NCBI GenBank assembly: GCA_036852015.1
Contig: JAANDG010000087.1
Location: 260,001 to 324,000 of the forward strand
DNA from: Pelodera strongyloides
Lineage: Eukaryota > Nematoda > Chromadorea > Rhabditida > Rhabditidae
DNA: 64,000 nt
Direction of reading: 5' to 3'
Under the pieces are notes generated by a model. That model did not search any database and was not told the origin of the DNA. It saw only the letters and a list, made by a program, of their open reading frames with translations. Within the stretch, counting starts at the first letter, position 1. The number at the start of each line of letters is the position of its first letter. A program made the position numbers and the translations under genes. Shown here in pieces: positions 1-11,300 of this stretch.

Positions 1-627
1 GTATGTTGTGTCATATTTCTTTTGTATATGAAATCTTTAGCACATTAATAAATAACTTATTGGTAAATACTACAAGGTAAACACTTTTAACGCAAAAAAC
101 TCTATAAACGTTTTACGGTTCAAGAAGATTACGATGAAAGTAAGCCATGCCATGCTAAATATATACGCTCGAATTTTCTGTTCAGAATCGAGAACTAGTA
201 GTAGTTTGTCTAATTATAAATTTTGCGTGGCCAACATGCTCACTTCTTGCCAACACAGTAAACTCTTGTTCGCGAAGCAGTGGCGCACGTCTGGCGCACC
301 AGCCGCCCACATATTTTCTGTCATTGGTGTCATTTGCACATAACTGGGCAATAAACAAGTGAGGGTTGCTCCCGGCAAGCCGACAAACATTTCTGGATGA
401 ACTCTAGAAGCAAACCCGTATAAACTCTTATGATTGTTTTGGTCATGAAGCGCAATGTCTTGTGGTCACCTGGTGACAACCACGTATAATATTAGCATAG
501 CCCTTCCAGAACCCTCTAATTCCATATTCTTACGTTCATAGGAGTAATTGTCAACGTGATTTGCATATTCCAAGCCAATAAAAGAGCTGCGAGGTCGTCG
601 GAGTCTCAATAGTCCAGCTGTACCATT
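1..627. other. Left flank, no gene recognised
   Basis: I see no exon with a convincing splice context or family resemblance here. The last 200 bases presumably hold the promoter and short 5' untranslated region of the MSP-domain gene that starts at 628. Confidence 0.4.
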
Positions 628-1234
628 ATGGCACTGAACATCGAACCAGCCGGAGCTACCTTCCCTGCCACCGGAGGAAACGCGACACACAATATTGTGT
701 CACTCTCCGACTCCCGGCTCGCATTCAAGGTAAACAAGTGTTCAAATTTTGGTTAGCCCTATAGTAGTTTAAGAACCATGTGTCATACCGCTTTAAAGCT
801 TAAAACATGTTTCTTTCAGGTAAAGTCGTCCAACAATGATCACTACAGGGTGAGACCGGTTTATGGGTTCATCCCTCCGAAGGACAAGACTAAATTGGAG
901 ATTGTGAGACTGACCGGACCACCCAAGGAGGACAAACTGGTGATTCAGTGGGCGGAGGTGAGGGAATTTGCATAAATTAGCATATTTTACTATCGAGCTC
1001 TTCGCAATGCTATTGCATGAGGCTAATTTGATGCCCGTTGTTACTAATTGTACGCTGGATTTATGCTAGGCTGATGCTAAAATATGAAAACCAAGTTGAT
1101 AGAATATACATGCCAAGTTGAGCGATACTAATCGGTTCTTTTCTCAGGTGCCTGCAGAGGAGACTGATCCTCAGGCTCCATTCAAGGCTCAAGCACAGGC
1201 AGGAGAAGTGATCTTCCCCCTCAAATCGGAGTAG
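628..1234 (+). CDS. Small MSP-domain protein, sperm-specific class P (ssp) type
   Basis: Three exons, 628-729, 820-957 and 1148-1234, both introns in phase 0 with GT..TTTCAG-type borders, give a 108-residue protein. It starts MALNIEPAGATFPATGG, carries the MSP-domain signatures SNNDHYRVRPVYGFIPP and RLTGPPKEDKLVIQWA, and ends with a PAEETDP..F....QAGEV region. Length and motifs fit the class P sperm-specific MSP-like proteins of Caenorhabditis (ssp genes) better than the 127-residue major sperm protein itself. Established for the family: single immunoglobulin-like MSP fold, expression in the male germ line; a role in sperm here is inference. A polyadenylation signal AATAAA lies at about 1306. 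Intron 1 contains a remnant of the GCGGTATRACACGTGG palindrome family at about 784-797. Confidence 0.9.
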
Positions 1235-1556
1235 AGACAACAAACCACATGCAATATCCCTTTAATATAAAATGGCCTACTGAATTATATAAATGAGCAC
1301 AAGAAATAAAATAAAAGTTGATTAAGTCCTTTGCCAGATTGATTTTCTTACCCGTGATTGTTGCAGTTGCTCAATGCTTTTTGAAGAATAAAAGGATTTG
1401 ATTGTGTTTGTGAATTTGCACTATGCTATTGGCCGTGCAGTCTGTATTTGTATTTGCAATTCATTGTTGGCCAATCAACTGTTATGACTTCAATTCAAAT
1501 CACCATTTTATACGTTACATTGACTGTTCAGCAACGATCACAAAAAAAGTACACCA

Positions 1557-1723
1557 TTAAAGCGAAATACCGTCTCGTTTTTTAAACACATCGTGGACAG
1601 CTGAATTTTTACGTACGTATGCTAATCTGCTCGAATTTAGCTCGTTTTATTTATGTTCATTTGCATAAGCTACATATTCTGGTCTACTCGATGTGTTTCA
1701 AAAACGCCGGTATTTCGCTTTAA
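1557..1723. repeat. TTAA palindromic element, family A
   Basis: TTAAAGCGAAATACCG at the left end is mirrored by CGGTATTTCGCTTTAA at the right. Between them lie the family A core motifs (ACATCGTGGACAGCTGAATT, TTATGTTCATTTGCATAAGC). No coding capacity. This copy lies downstream of the MSP-domain gene. Confidence 0.85.
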
Positions 1724-2640
1724 ACTAAATGTGTCTTGTCGAGGCAGCAATTTAAATTGACCTCATAACTTCATACCTTTCAATGGCGAAGTGAGACTAG
1801 CAAAATAATGTCCTCATCCTGACAGTCTACTCTACTATTCCTGCTGGAACCTTATGTCCTTATAAATTATCCTGAAAGGAAGCGAACTAATAAAGTGAGG
1901 TATTTAGCCAGAACTAAAAGAGAAACACTTCATACTTCATACAATCTATTGATATATCCAGAGTTAAGAATTCACTGCAGTATGACGTAAGATTTTTATA
2001 TGATGTATATAAAGTGATATTCAATTAGAAACTGTCAAGTCACTTTAACTATGCCATGCTCCGATCGCTTTTTCTACATGCACCTTTTATCTTGCGAGTT
2101 TCTTTTCTAGCGACTCGCCGAATAAAACAGGTTGCGAGCGAGCCGCGCGCGGGGGAAATAAAGAAAGGGAACGTTTCACGTTTTCACCGAACCGTCACAA
2201 AAGGGTTGAAAGGTGCGTGGGTGCTCTAACTCCCACCCACAAAGGTCTTATCCCCCAGACAAATCGGCTATACATCCGCCCTCAATCGTGACTGCCTACC
2301 CACATCCCTTTAAATTTATTCTGACGTATTTGAACACTTTCAAAAAAGAGTACTGTGCTAGGCAGCTAGGCTAGGCATTTTACCCCCTATGAACAAGTCT
2401 ATTGCATAAATTCTATTCTGGAACTTGCTGGGTACTATACACAACTAGTGCAGTCTTCCAAAGAAAAGTTGATTTTCTGGTTTTCACATAGTCTGGTCAC
2501 TTATTCAACTGTTTCACGCTGTCGAGCACACTTTGCTGAGTTCTATTTGTGTAAGGAGCAAATATCTGCGAACAAAAAGTAAACATTTCATTCGGACTGT
2601 CTATTCTCTGAAGACAACGCAAAGTTCATATATTTCTATA
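1724..2640. other. Non-coding, with a GC-rich block
   Basis: No exon recognised. Positions 2100-2300 are markedly more GC-rich than the surroundings (for example GAGCCGCGCGCGGGGG at about 2140) and may be a promoter, but no clear gene follows except the 34-codon frame at 2778. Confidence 0.3.
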
Positions 2641-2662
2641 GTCAAAGGTCAAAGGTCAAAGT
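2641..2662 (+). promoter_or_regulatory. Direct repeat of nuclear-receptor half-sites (DR1-like)
   Basis: Three AGGTCA-type half-sites occur in a row with one-base spacing (CAAAGGTCAAAGGTCAAAG). DR1 arrangements of AGGTCA are classical binding sites of nuclear hormone receptors such as the HNF4 type. Function here is inference from the motif only. Confidence 0.35.
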
Positions 2663-2777
2663 AACTAGTTCATCTGGACCTTGCTTTTCTTATTCACACA
2701 TTTCAGCCCAGCTACCGCCATCATTATTACTTTCTTACAGCTACGGTACCGTATATTCTTACCTAAACCGGATTATT

Positions 2778-2882
2778 ATGCTACTGGCAGCTAGCGCTTT
2801 GATATCGCTCTACCTTGTATTTTTGGTTCTGCCGGTTGTTATTATGGCTATATCGATAAGGGATAATCCACTGCAATTCTAA
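2778..2882 (+). CDS. Possible 34-residue hydrophobic micropeptide
   Basis: An ATG-initiated frame of 34 codons encodes MLLAASALISLYLVFLVLPV followed by a short tail ending RDNPLQF. It would be one membrane-spanning helix with a small polar C-terminus. Upstream are a GC-rich block, a DR1 site and two TTTCAG/TTACAG acceptor-like sites (about 2704 and 2740), so it could be the only coding part of a short transcript. No family is recognised. A frame this short can arise by chance, so the call is weak. Confidence 0.2.
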   Translation: MLLAASALISLYLVFLVLPVVIMAISIRDNPLQF

Positions 2883-5370
2883 CATACTTTTTTATGGATC
2901 TTAAAACTTCTACGGAAATAATTACTGTAAATTATATTCCGTCAAGTAATCATTTACCGCTCAATTCTTCATTTTTATTCAAAGCTGCAAAATGTTAAAT
3001 AATAGTTTATTTTTGAGGCACTACTAAATCCGTTCAACTTTCTTTGCTAATTATAAGAAGCAAATATGCAAACTGTGATATTGATCGTGATCTATGTATA
3101 TCGGCCATTTGTTGCCTTTTGTGCGAGATAGCCCTATGCTATGCTCTTTCCCTTCGGAATTCACAAAAACCATCTTCTTTTACTATTAGTTTTATATTTA
3201 TATTTATTATTGCATTTATGATCGAATAATGATACTAATTTTTTTGGTGGGAGGGATAAGACATAGTATATTTTACTTTTTTTTTTTTGCTGTTCGGGTT
3301 GATTGTCTTTTGTTCTTCATGCAACGTGCCTTTCTTTTCTTTATGGCGACCAACTCTGTGAATTTAGTTAGGTTAGGAATTTCTAAAAACAAATATATTA
3401 TTAGGACATAATATATGACTAACATTATTATTTGTATTATCGCAGTCAGCGCTTTTATACGTACACGGTAAATATCCTCCAGACATGATGTTGTGTCTTC
3501 CGTTCAGTAGATTTACAAATAAAATTTTAGAGCTTTTTAAGTATAATTGTGATGAAACAACGCGGTTCGAATATGGTACATAAATATATCGCCTGCGTGT
3601 TCGCTAGCTAAAATTAATATCATTATTAATTAAAATGTGTAAACCATCATATTTGTTGTAAGCACCTCGTTCACGAACTGTTTTGTTGTTTTATTCGAAT
3701 GTGGAATAAAATATTGCACAAATAATTATGCAATCAATATATGTACATTATGACAGAGATGTATTTATGACAGAGATGTGAAGTTTGAAAAAAAAATTAA
3801 CCAAAAATATAATTGGCTTATTCATAGTGAACTAATGATGCTTATATGGATGCTTATAGCCCTAGCTTCTTGCTCTCACTTTATAAATTATAAATTTCTA
3901 TCCTACAATTTTTTTTATATTTTAATGCATTTAGCGATTTAGCATAACTTGTCACCCAGGACAAGATTACAAGTCACATGAATGAACATCGTCTACATCG
4001 TACATAGTTAGGAAACAGACGTTTTTTGTGTGCATCATCGTTAGCAGTTTGACCATTTCTTCGACCAAAGTACACTCCATTTAGTATTTGTCGTAGCACA
4101 TTCCGGACTCTTTGTGAGTGTTATTGCACAGTCAACAGTACAAAATCATGTAGTTCTCACACAGAAAAATCAGCATAAACTAGTTGCTTGGCCTTGATTA
4201 GAACGTTGCTTAGGGGTTTACTGTACACTAGCATGAAAATAAATTTTTTATTATAACAACTGCATAACTATAACACAATACCAATTAGGTAATAAATCTA
4301 TATTTCTTAATTCAGTTCGTCACATAATATTCCAAGAAAAAAAATCAGTTTATCTCTAACTTCTCTAACAATTAGATTAGAAGCAATTCATAGCAAACGC
4401 TATATAATAAATTCACCCCTTATTATCAATTACATCTGACAGATTATTCGATTACTTGACTTAATAACTAATATCATATACTACCACATTTACTACGCCG
4501 GGGAAACTTTCCAAATAAATAATTATGCTAGATTTTATTAATTAAATGCAATTTGCGTTCCATTCTCGCCGCAAATCGACAGCAGGGGAAAAGTAAAACA
4601 TGCAAAAAACATATACATTTAAAAACCACGTACCGCCCCGCTTTAACTTCCCTAATCTCCAATATTTATACTACTAAGTCCACCTTTGAGTTTTTCCAAA
4701 ATTTGCCATGCATACACCTTTCAGCCCTTTCTGGGGAGATTTGCCTCAGTTGAAGTCTATATTCCCACACAGCTCGGATACCGCGTGCCCTGGCGAGCTG
4801 AAATAAAATTAAGGTTGGAAGAGAATAAAAATAAACCATTTCGTGACAATCTGGTGGCCAGGTGGCGACTTGTCATCGAGAAAACTTGGACACAACAAGG
4901 TCACCAAGTGGTCACCAAATGGGTTGGTACCCGAAAAAATTAGGGAACCGTCGCCAAATGGGTTGGGAGGGAGGTGCCCCCCTCTAGATTTCGGTCCGCG
5001 AAAACTCCATTTTTTCCCTGCAAACTGGTTTTTGTAATTCTTTTGAAATAGACGGAAAGTCTACTTGAACAAGTTTGCAAGTTTTAGTTTTAGACGTCTA
5101 ATGTTCTAAAACATTTTGTTGAATGTCCAGCAAAATAGTAGCCTGGAAGAGTTATTGACATAGTAATGCTAATCTAATTGCCGAACCGACGTACCGAACA
5201 ATTATATCTAATCTTTAATGACAAATTCAGTTTGCATGCCTTCAGTGGCTGTATGCACGAACGCCGGGAACGTGCTCCCAGTCTCCCAGTGGGAGGTGAG
5301 AGAAGGTGAGCGATCACGCAAATCAAATCTACGAGATGCCTTTAATCTTTGATGACAAATAGTTTAAAAA
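2883..5370. other. AT-rich non-coding region
   Basis: Mostly AT-rich sequence with several AATAAA motifs (about 3520 and 3705) and frames that look random. A dispersed repeat rich in GGTGACC/GGTCACC lies at about 4840-4980; a relative is at 39715-39890. No exon recognised. The 3' flank of the glycosyltransferase gene ends here. Confidence 0.4.
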
Positions 5371-8300
5371 TCACACATCTGTTGGGAACGTGGCATTTGG
5401 ATTGCTGGTGTACTTGTATGTTTTCACTCCGCGATGAGAACTGAACACTGCGTCGACCACCATGAATTTATAGTTGTGCATACACAACTCCCAGGCCTGA
5501 AAGTATCAGTTTAAGAATAATAATCGTCCAATTTTTTGTCACAGCTGCGTGCGACAAACTTAAAGGGACATGCCTACGAGAAAAAAAGTTTTCCTCAATT
5601 TACTTGCACAGAATTTCCGGAATTTCGGAAATATTACTGTGAAAACCGCATTTCTTTGCACCTAGAACTCGCAGAGTTATTCCTCGGCAAACTGTTCATG
5701 GACCTTTTTTCTCGTGGACCTGTCCCTTTAAAGGGTCAGGCCCATTTCAAATGACCCCTTTTTTTGATGAATCCATCTGATTCTCCATGTCAAGTATAGT
5801 AGGATACGATATTTTTCTAATTTTCAAGCCCAAATTTCACGCAATATTCAGCAATTTACCATGGCCAGTCATACCCAACTATTTATCGCAGTTGTCACGC
5901 TCCTTCGCGCTAATTGGGCAATATGCCCTATTGGGCGTGGCAATTGCGATATTGGCCAATAAGCGCGAATGGGCGTGTCAACTGCGATAGATAGTTGGGT
6001 ATGACTGCCCACGATAAAATGCTGATTATTATGTGAATTTTGCGCTTGAAAATTAGAAAAATATTGCATCCTACTATATTTGACATGGAGAATCAGATGG
6101 ATTCATCAAAAATAGGGGTCATTTGAAATGGGCCTGACCCTTTAATTCGATTCTTATTGTTAGCAAAGCAGTGGGATTGAAGCGAAAGACTACCAAACAT
6201 GCCTTCAGGTGTTATAAGCCTGTGCTTTGAAACGTATTTCTTTGAAGAGCAGTTATAGTTTATAGTCTATGTATATCACAAGAGCACTGAAAGGAAGCAG
6301 CACTCGATCTTGAAGCGTACTTCGGAGGTTGCATGCTCATTCCCATGTAGTGTATGCAAGTAACTGGGCGACACCGTGCGTGTTTTATTCTAAGCGTATT
6401 CATTTGCATACAACAGGAAACACAGTTGTCCAAGGTTTATTTCAAAAACCGGTCGTTATACCGCTTTAAAACAGCAGACCAGTCCAGAACTTACCAGAAC
6501 CAAATTGTTCATCGTCCGATATACCAATTCCTCATTGTGCATCGGAATATCAACAGGAGCCACTAGCATAGGCTCCCACATTGAAGCCGTGTCGACTCCA
6601 TAGATCATCTCTTCGACCTAAAGGCGCATTTAAGATGGGAAAAGTTTGAAGAATTCCGGAAAAAGTTGGTTCAAGTTGGAAACGCCAGAAAAGTTTAGAG
6701 ATGAGACAAAATGAGAGACCCCAGACAAACACAGCTGAATATCCTGCTTTTCAGCATTATGCAAATGTTACATCTTGCACCGAACTTTTCCGGAACTCTT
6801 TAAACTTTTCCCTAATCGAACTAAACGAAGGAAAAAGTGCACAAATAATCTCGCAAAAATATCGTCTCGAACAGCAAGTTCGACCCAAAATTCAGCCAGC
6901 AACTAATTCCAGCGTATATGCTAATTTGGCCTGCCAGGGCCAGGGAGTTGCACCACTGACAGCGAGCCTACGGCACCAGTACCCACGTTATGAAAAAATC
7001 GTACTATACCAAATGGAATAAAATATATTCACTACCTGTCTACTTCTATCGCCTCTTCTTGACCAGTTTCTGTAGTGTGGTATCCTGTGTCCCCATGCAT
7101 ATAAAGCAAAATGAAACTGAAATACTGTCCTCCCAAAGCGTACTCTTACGTCTTTTACCGTTTGCGGAGGTCTAAATTATTAAAATTAGAATCAATAGAA
7201 CATGGTTAAGACTTGAGAAACGAGCTCCACGACCAGTGGAATTTTGACCGACAGTTTATAAATTATTAAAAATACAGTTTGACGCCATAAAAAACCGACA
7301 TTTGTCTTGTTGCAATCTCAAATCGTCGTATAGCCAGCACTTCTTTATTCGCACGTAAATTCCTCTTGGTCGCATATTCGTACAGTATAATTGCCGCGTT
7401 TGCACTATAGATTTGGTCCATATCCGCGAATAGAATGTACTTTCCATCGGGTGCATGCTGAATTAATTGGGTCACACTAAGGAAACTCAAGTAAGGAAAC
7501 TAAAGGAAATGTAGGTAACTACTCAAAGGCTGCAACATCATGACAGCTACTAGGAAGGTACCAATCAGCTCATGAAGGAATTTTATGAATATGCGTGGCA
7601 AATTTCTTGCTAACTTCACCCTATTCACATATGCATGTGAGGTAAAAAGATGTGGTGAAATGGGAAAAATATACTTATGCCCTACCAAGCGTGCAAGATT
7701 TCGAGCGACATTTATCGGGTAACGACCATATTTGACTGCTTCATTAAAACGGGGAAGTGGAGCAGTGTCATTATCATCCAAAAGGAGTTCATCATCTGGG
7801 AGAGATTATACTTTTTTTTGGAATTGTGGCATTTTATTATGGTTGAGGTGTTTTGCTACCGGCCACGAGCTCTATCTATGGTCCTACTTCGGAACTGTCT
7901 TGCCAGTTAGTGGTGGATAGAAGATTCAGTCTACCACTACTAGCGTACTCATGCTAATTTCAAGTTTTAGAGTATAAGGTTTGAAACCTAGATAAATTTA
8001 GAGTATATGGTTTGATTAAGATTAAGAAATTACCAATTTCCCAGTCAGGACAAGATTTCTTCACAGAACTTGTGAACACAGTTAACGTGAGGTTTTTCCT
8101 TAGCACCGACGATTTCTTGAGTAATAAGAGGATCTGAAACGTATTAGAATTTAGCATTAATTTGGGGCAAGTATGATTTTGTAATAATAATAATTTTTTG
8201 AGGATATGCAACTAACAAATCTCAACCCTAAGATACCACGCTTCACAACACGGTATACTGACAAGGGACCAAACAATTTGTCTTGTTTCCATTGCGCGAT

Positions 8301-11300
8301 GACAGTGGATGGATCTTCATCTTTTAAAGGGACGGGCCCATCAAAATAAACCTATAGTTTGCATGTTTTTATAATTTGTATTGTAAGTGAGGAGAAGTTG
8401 CAAGTGATTAATTGCTTTGTACTTAGGTGTGTGGTGTGTGTGTGTGTGTCTTATTTTTATAGTTAGCCGTTCTTAGATTAATTGCACTTCTCTCTATCTT
8501 ATGTTGTTTACTAACACATACTCCTACTAACATCAGTTGTGTGTGTCGTTGACCAAGAGAGTCAGCTCTTGGCCATGGTCCAAGGATAAAGTATAATGGC
8601 TATATTCCTACTGTGTATTATTCTACAACACGCAATATACAGAGTTATATTTTAATAGAATCGCTAGCGGCGGGGCCGGCCGCTAGCTGAGTTCTACATG
8701 GCGACCGCGGAGGTCTGCCGATTTCATCTATCCTGGCAGATCCCGAATCTACATCTTCTGCGTACTGCCTAATTCAACGCAATCCACAACAGTAAACAAT
8801 ATTTGAAATTATCTTAATCCCATATCGACATTCTGTTAGTATTCGTCCCCTCTGCTGATAGTATGTCGACATCTACAATACTCTCTTCTCTACTCTTCTG
8901 ATATATCTGCTATCGGGTCGATAGTCGAAGTGCAAGGATCAACTGAGAAAAGCAAAGGAGCTGCGAACTTGCCGCCTGAAGCTAAGTTTTATATTTGTGT
9001 AGTAGAGGAAGATGAGACACAGTATCTAGTACTTTCGTTAGTTACTGAACAATATTCTTGAGTTGGATTCCAGTTGAATGTAAGAAGGAAATAACGATAA
9101 GCAGCCCCATAAGGACAACCCAACTGAGCTAGGGATGTGATATTATTATCGAATGTAAATAATTATATTTATGAGCCCCGCTAAGATGATGTGCGAAACA
9201 TCCCCGGCAACAATTTAAGGATGGGTGGTTGGGCAGCATGGATTTTGCCGGATCCCACATGTAGCCAGTTGAGGATAAGCAAATAATGATAATATAAGTT
9301 ACCCAGTAGGGCTCACTGAAGTGTAACTAGTCCTTATGTTTTGAATTTTAATCGTTATTTTGATTGGAATTGAATATGTTCTAGGAGAATGTACTAGATT
9401 TTAACTTTCTTATTTTAATGTTGTGATACAACTGACATTGTTGTTGAACTGAATTGACATGTAGCCATATTGTTGAGATAATACCTTGTAATTGTTAAGA
9501 TCTTGTGAGAAGACACACAACTCTAGCCATTTTGAAGCTAAGATCTTGATATTGTTCATTTGATGGATGTTAAGACCTTGTCTTGTTTATCTAATGGACC
9601 ATCTCAATAAGAGCTGGGGTCCAGCTCTTGTTGAGGGAGGGCGATGTAAGTGAGGAGAAGTTGCAAGTGATTAATTGCTTTGTACTTAGGTGTGTGGTGT
9701 GTGTGTGTGTCTTATTTTTATAGTTAGCCGTTCTTAGATTAATTGCACTTCTCTCTATCTTATGTTGTTTACTAACACATACTCCTACTAACATCAGTTG
9801 TGTGTGTCGTTGACCAAGAGAGTCAGCTCTTGGCCATGGTCCAAGGATAAAATATAATGGCTATATTCTCTGTGTATATATTTAAATATCTACAATACAA
9901 CACACTACACAGAATATATTTTAATAGAATAGCTAGCGGCAGGGGCCGGCCGCTAGCTGAGTTCTACATGGCGACCGCGGAGGTCTGCCTATTCCATCTA
10001 TTTGGTAGACCCCGAATCTACCTCTTCTGCGTTCTAATTCAACGCAATCCACAACATTAAACAATATTTGAAACTATCTTAAAACCATATCGACATTCTG
10101 CTAGCAATCGCCCCTCTGCTAATATTATGTCGACATCTACAATACTCTCTTCTCTACTCTTCATATATATTGCTATCGGGTCGATAGACGAAGTGCAAGG
10201 ATCAACTGAGAAAAGCAAAGGAGCTGCGACCTTGCCGCCTGAAGCTAAGTTTTATATTTTGTGGTAGAGAAAGTTGAGTTACCATAACTAGTACTTTCGT
10301 TAGTCACTGAACAATATTCTTGAGTAGGATTCCAGTTGAATGTAAGAAGGAAATAACGATAAGCAGCCCCATGAGGACAACCCAACTGAGCTAGGGATGA
10401 GATATTATTATTGAATGTAAATAATTGTATTTATGAGCCCCGCTAAGATGATGTGCGAAACATCCCCGGCAACAATTTAAGGACAGGTGGTTGGGCAGCA
10501 TGGATTTTGCCGGATCCCACATGTAGCCAGTTGAGGATAAGCAAATAATGATAATATAAGTTACCCAGTAGGGCTCACTGAAGTGTAACTAGTCCTTATG
10601 TTTTGAATTTTAATCGTTATTTTGATTGGAATTGAATATGTTCTAGGAGATTGTACTAGACTTTAACTTTCTTATTTTAATGTTGTGATACACCTGACAT
10701 TGTTGTTGAATTGAATTGACATGTAGCCATGTTGAGATAATACCTTGTAATTGTTAAGATCATGTGAGAAGACACACAACTCTAGCCATTTTGAAGCTAA
10801 GATCTTGATATTGTTTATTTGTGGACCATCTCAATAAGAGCTGGGGTCCAGCTCTTGTTGAGAGAAGGCGATGTAAGTGAGGAGAAGTTGCAAGTGATTA
10901 ATTGCTTTGTACTTAGGTGTGTGGTGTGTGTGTGTGTGTGATACGTTCATAGTTAGACGTTCTTTAGATATATTGCACTTCTCTCTATCTTATGTTGTTT
11001 ACTAACACATGCTGCAACTAACATCAGTTGTGTGTGTGCATTGACCAAGAGCGTCAGCTCTTGGCCATGGTCCAAGGATAAAGTATAATGGCTATATTCC
11101 TACTGTGTATTATTCTACAACACGCAATATACAGAGTTATATTTTAATAGAATCGCTAGCGGCGGGGCCGGCCGCTAGCTGAGTTCTACATGGCGACCGC
11201 GGAGGTCTGCCGATTTTATCTATCCTGGCAGATCCCGAATCTACATCTTCTGCGTACTGCCTAATTCAACGCAATCCACAACAGTAAACAATATTTGAAA

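Noticed and set aside
7500..7685. Continuation of the glycosyltransferase frame past RNLARLVGHKY
   Set aside because: The donor GTAGGG after ARL joins in phase to HAPDGKYILFADMD; the read-through lacks the DxD region in the right place.
8230..8320. Minus-strand frame with IAQWKQDKLFGPLSVY, which resembles the GT49 W.GPLS motif
   Set aside because: The true motif (YWRAPISLAVF) lies in the exon at 12962-12867, and all phases agree without this stretch.
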